Assembly: GCA_014843695.1 (NCBI GenBank)
Contig: CM026391.1
Span: 34,161,597 to 34,225,596, forward strand
DNA: 64,000 bases
Direction: 5' to 3'
Source of the DNA: Archivesica marissinica
Taxonomy: Eukaryota; Mollusca; Bivalvia; Venerida; Vesicomyidae
The notes under the pieces were generated by a model. That model was not told where the DNA came from and searched no databases. It saw only the letters and a list, made by a program, of their open reading frames with translations. This document shows positions 61,167 to 64,000 of the stretch, piece by piece; position 1 is the first letter of the stretch; every line of letters begins with the position of its first letter. The translations under genes were made by a program, and so were the position numbers.

Positions 61167-64000
61167 CATCGGTAGATCAAGAGCATATACATCGGTAGAT
61201 CTAGCAAGAGCATATACATCGGTAGATCTAGCAAGAGCAAATACATCGGTAGATCTAGCAAGAGCATATACATCGGTAGATCAAGAGCATATACATCGGT
61301 AGATCTAGCAAGAGCATATACATCGGTAGATCTAGCAAGAGCATATACATCGGTAGATCTAGCAAGAGCATATACATCGGTAGATCTAGCAAGAGCATAT
61401 ACATCGGTAGATCTAGAGCATATACATCGGTAGATCTAGAGCATATACATCGGTAGATCTAGAGCATATACATCGGTAGATCTAGCAAGAGCATATACAT
61501 CGGTAGATCTAGCAAGAGCATATACATCGGTAGATCTAGAGCATATACATCGGTAGATCTAGAGCATATACATCGGTAGATCTAGAGCATATACATCGGT
61601 AGATCTAGAGCATATACATCGGTAGATCTAGCAAGAGCATATACATCGGTAGATCTAGAGCATATACATCGGTAGATCTAGCAAGAGCATATACATCGGT
61701 AGATCTAGCAAGAGCATATACATCGGTAGATCTAGAGCAAATACATCGGTAGATCTAGCAAGAGCATATACATCGGTAGATCTAGCAAGAGCATATACAT
61801 CGGTAGATTTAGCAAGAGCATATACATCGGTAGATCTAGCAAGAGCATATACATCGGTAGATCTAGAGCAAATACATCGGTAGATCAAGAGCATATACAT
61901 CGGTAGATCAAGCAAGAGCATATACATCGGTAGATCAAGCAAGAGCATATACATCGGTAGATCTAGAGCATATACATCGGTAGATCTAGCAAGAGCATAT
62001 ACATCGGTAGATCTAGCAAGAGCATATACATCGGTAGATCTAGCAAGAGCATATACATCGGTAGCAAGAGCATATACATCGGTAGCAAGAGCATATACAT
62101 CGGTAGATCAAGCAAGAGCATATACATCGGTAGATCTAGAGCATATACATCGGTAGATCTAGCAAGAGCATATACATCGGTAGATCTAGAGCATATACAT
62201 CGGTAGATCTAGAGCATATACATCGGTAGATCTAGCAAGAGCATATACATCGGTAGATCTAGAGCATATACATCGGTAGATCTAGCAAGAGCATATACAT
62301 CGGTAGATCTAGAGCATATACATCGGTAGATCTAGCAAGAGCATATACATCGGTAGATCTAGCAAGAGCATATACATCGGTAGATCTAGCAAGAGCATAT
62401 ACATCGGTAGCAAGAGCATATACATCGGTAGCAAGAGCATATACATCGGTAGATCAAGCAAGAGCATATACATCGGTAGATCTAGAGCATATACATCGGT
62501 AGATCTAGCAAGAGCATATACATCGGTAGATCTAGAGCATATACATCGGTAGATCTAGAGCATATACATCGGTAGATCTAGCAAGAGCATATACATCGGT
62601 AGATCTAGAGCATATACATCGGTAGATCAAGCAAGAGCATATACATCGGTAGATCTAGAGCATATACATCGGTAGATCTAGCAAGAGCATATACATCGGT
62701 AGATCTAGCAAGAGCATATACATCGGTAGATCTAGAGCATATACATCGGTAGATCTAGCAAGAGCATATACATCGGTAGATCAAGCAAGAGCATATACAT
62801 CGGTAGATCTAGCAAGAGCATATACATCGGTAGATCTAGAGCATATACATCGATAGATCAAGCAAGAGCATATACATCGGTAGATCTAGAGCATATACAT
62901 CGGTAGATCTAGAGCATATACATCGGTAGATCAAGCAAGAGCATATACATCGGTAGATCTAGCAAGAGCATATACATCGGTAGCAAGAGCATATACATCG
63001 GTAGCAAGAGCATATACATCGGTAGATCAAGCAAGAGCATATACATCGGTAGATCTAGCAAGAGCATATACATCGGTAGATCTAGCAAGAGCATATACAT
63101 CGGTAGATCTAGCAAGAGCATATACATCGGTAGATCTAGCAAGAGCATATACATCGGTAGATCTAGAGCATATACATCGGTAGATCTAGAGCATATACAT
63201 CGGTAGATCTAGAGCATATACATCGGTAGATCTAGAGCATATACATCGGTAGATCTAGCAAGAGCATATACATCGGTAGATCTAGCAAGAGCATATACAT
63301 CGGTAGATCTAGCAAGAGCATATACATCGGTAGATCTAGCAAGAGCATATACATCGGTAGATCTAGCAAGAGCATATACATCGGTAGATCTAGCAAGAGC
63401 ATATACATCGGTAGATCTAGCAAGAGCATATACATCGGTAGCAAGAGCATATACATCGGTAGCAAGAGCATATACATCGGTAGATCTAGCAAGAGCATAT
63501 ACATCGGTAGATCCAGCAAGAGCATATACATCTGTAGATCAAGCAAGAGCATATACATCGGTAGATCTAGCAAGAGCATATACATCGGTAGATCTAGCAA
63601 GAGCATATACATCGGTAGATCTAGAGCATATACATCGGTAGATCTAGCAAGAGCATATACATCGGTAGATCTAGCAAGAGCATATACATCGGTAGATCTA
63701 GAGCATATACATCGGTAGATCTAGCAAGAGCATATACATCGGTAGATCTAGCAAGAGCATATACATCGGTAGATCCAGCAAGAGCATATACATCGGTAGA
63801 TCAAGCAAGAGCATATACATCGGTAGATCTAGCAAGAGCATATACATCGGTAGATCTAGCAAGAGCATATACATCGGTAGATCTAGAGCATATACATCGG
63901 TAGATCTAGCAAGAGCATATACATCGGTAGATCTAGCAAGAGCATATACATCGGTAGCAAGAGCATATACATCGGTAGCAAGAGCATATACATCGGTAGA
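61167..64000 (+). repeat. 27/23/21-bp minisatellite array
   Basis: More than 110 tandem units sharing GAGCATATACATCGGTAG. The 27-bp form adds ATCTAGCAA. The 23-bp form lacks four bases (CTAGAGC instead of CTAGCAAGAGC). The 21-bp form lacks six (GGTAGCAAGAGC instead of GGTAGATCTAGCAAGAGC). A rarer form has ATCAAGCAA or ATCAAG. Both deletions lie between short direct repeats (AG...AG and TAG...TAG), as expected from slippage. Doublets of the 21-bp form occur at 62060, 62406, 62979, 63437 and 63953, showing higher-order duplication (first offset 346 bp). Long minus-strand frames with LDLPMYMLL repeats arise where only 27- and 21-bp units occur together. The array continues past the window. Confidence 0.96.

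Noticed and set aside
61655..63612. Minus-strand frames with LDLPMYMLL repeats
   Set aside because: Products of the 27-bp minisatellite. They break wherever a 23-bp unit shifts the frame, so reading frame is not under selection.

Overview
This window looks like repeat-dominated, non-coding DNA from an animal genome assembly. A marine invertebrate, perhaps a mollusc, is my best guess. The clues are eukaryote-style satellite arrays, several tRNA-derived SINE-like retroposons with target-site duplications, long micro- and minisatellites, two scaffolding gaps of exactly 1000 N each, and one short relic resembling an animal Cys-loop receptor. The taxon is inferred, not shown. I find no intact protein-coding gene and no prokaryotic feature.

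Layout. (1) 1-35675: about 685 monomers of a 50-bp satellite in one orientation. They are organised into higher-order repeats (about 3.2 kb, 1.7-1.85 kb and 8 kb) and interrupted by five copies of one SINE (225-229 bp) and several A/C-only inserts. (2) 35676-36675: gap. (3) 36676-53862: about 340 monomers of the same satellite in the opposite orientation. Part of this (about 36860-46930) is the reverse complement of the higher-order pattern at about 1-9370. (4) 53863-54862: gap. (5) 54863-55361: seven copies of an unrelated 72-bp repeat. (6) 55362-61166: mostly single-copy AT-rich DNA. It holds three more SINE-like elements (55636-55843, about 57530-57772 on the minus strand, 59973-60237), a possible receptor-exon relic (minus strand, 56775-57020), interleaved inverted repeats resembling a MITE, a 23-bp triplet, a 17-bp minisatellite (about 27 copies) and 120 uninterrupted TGCG units. 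(7) 61167-64000: a 27/23/21-bp minisatellite running off the window.

How the parts relate. There is no gene network here; the content is an evolutionary record. One SINE inserted once into a satellite monomer, with an 11-bp duplication of satellite sequence at both ends, and was then copied to five places as part of roughly 8-kb higher-order repeats. An unrelated minus-strand SINE outside the arrays shares its 3' tail, which suggests use of the same LINE machinery. In one paralogous block the SINE site holds an A/C-only low-complexity block instead. The orientation switch, the A/C inserts and clusters of one-base deletions may be real or may reflect assembly of a difficult satellite; these are kept as separate findings.
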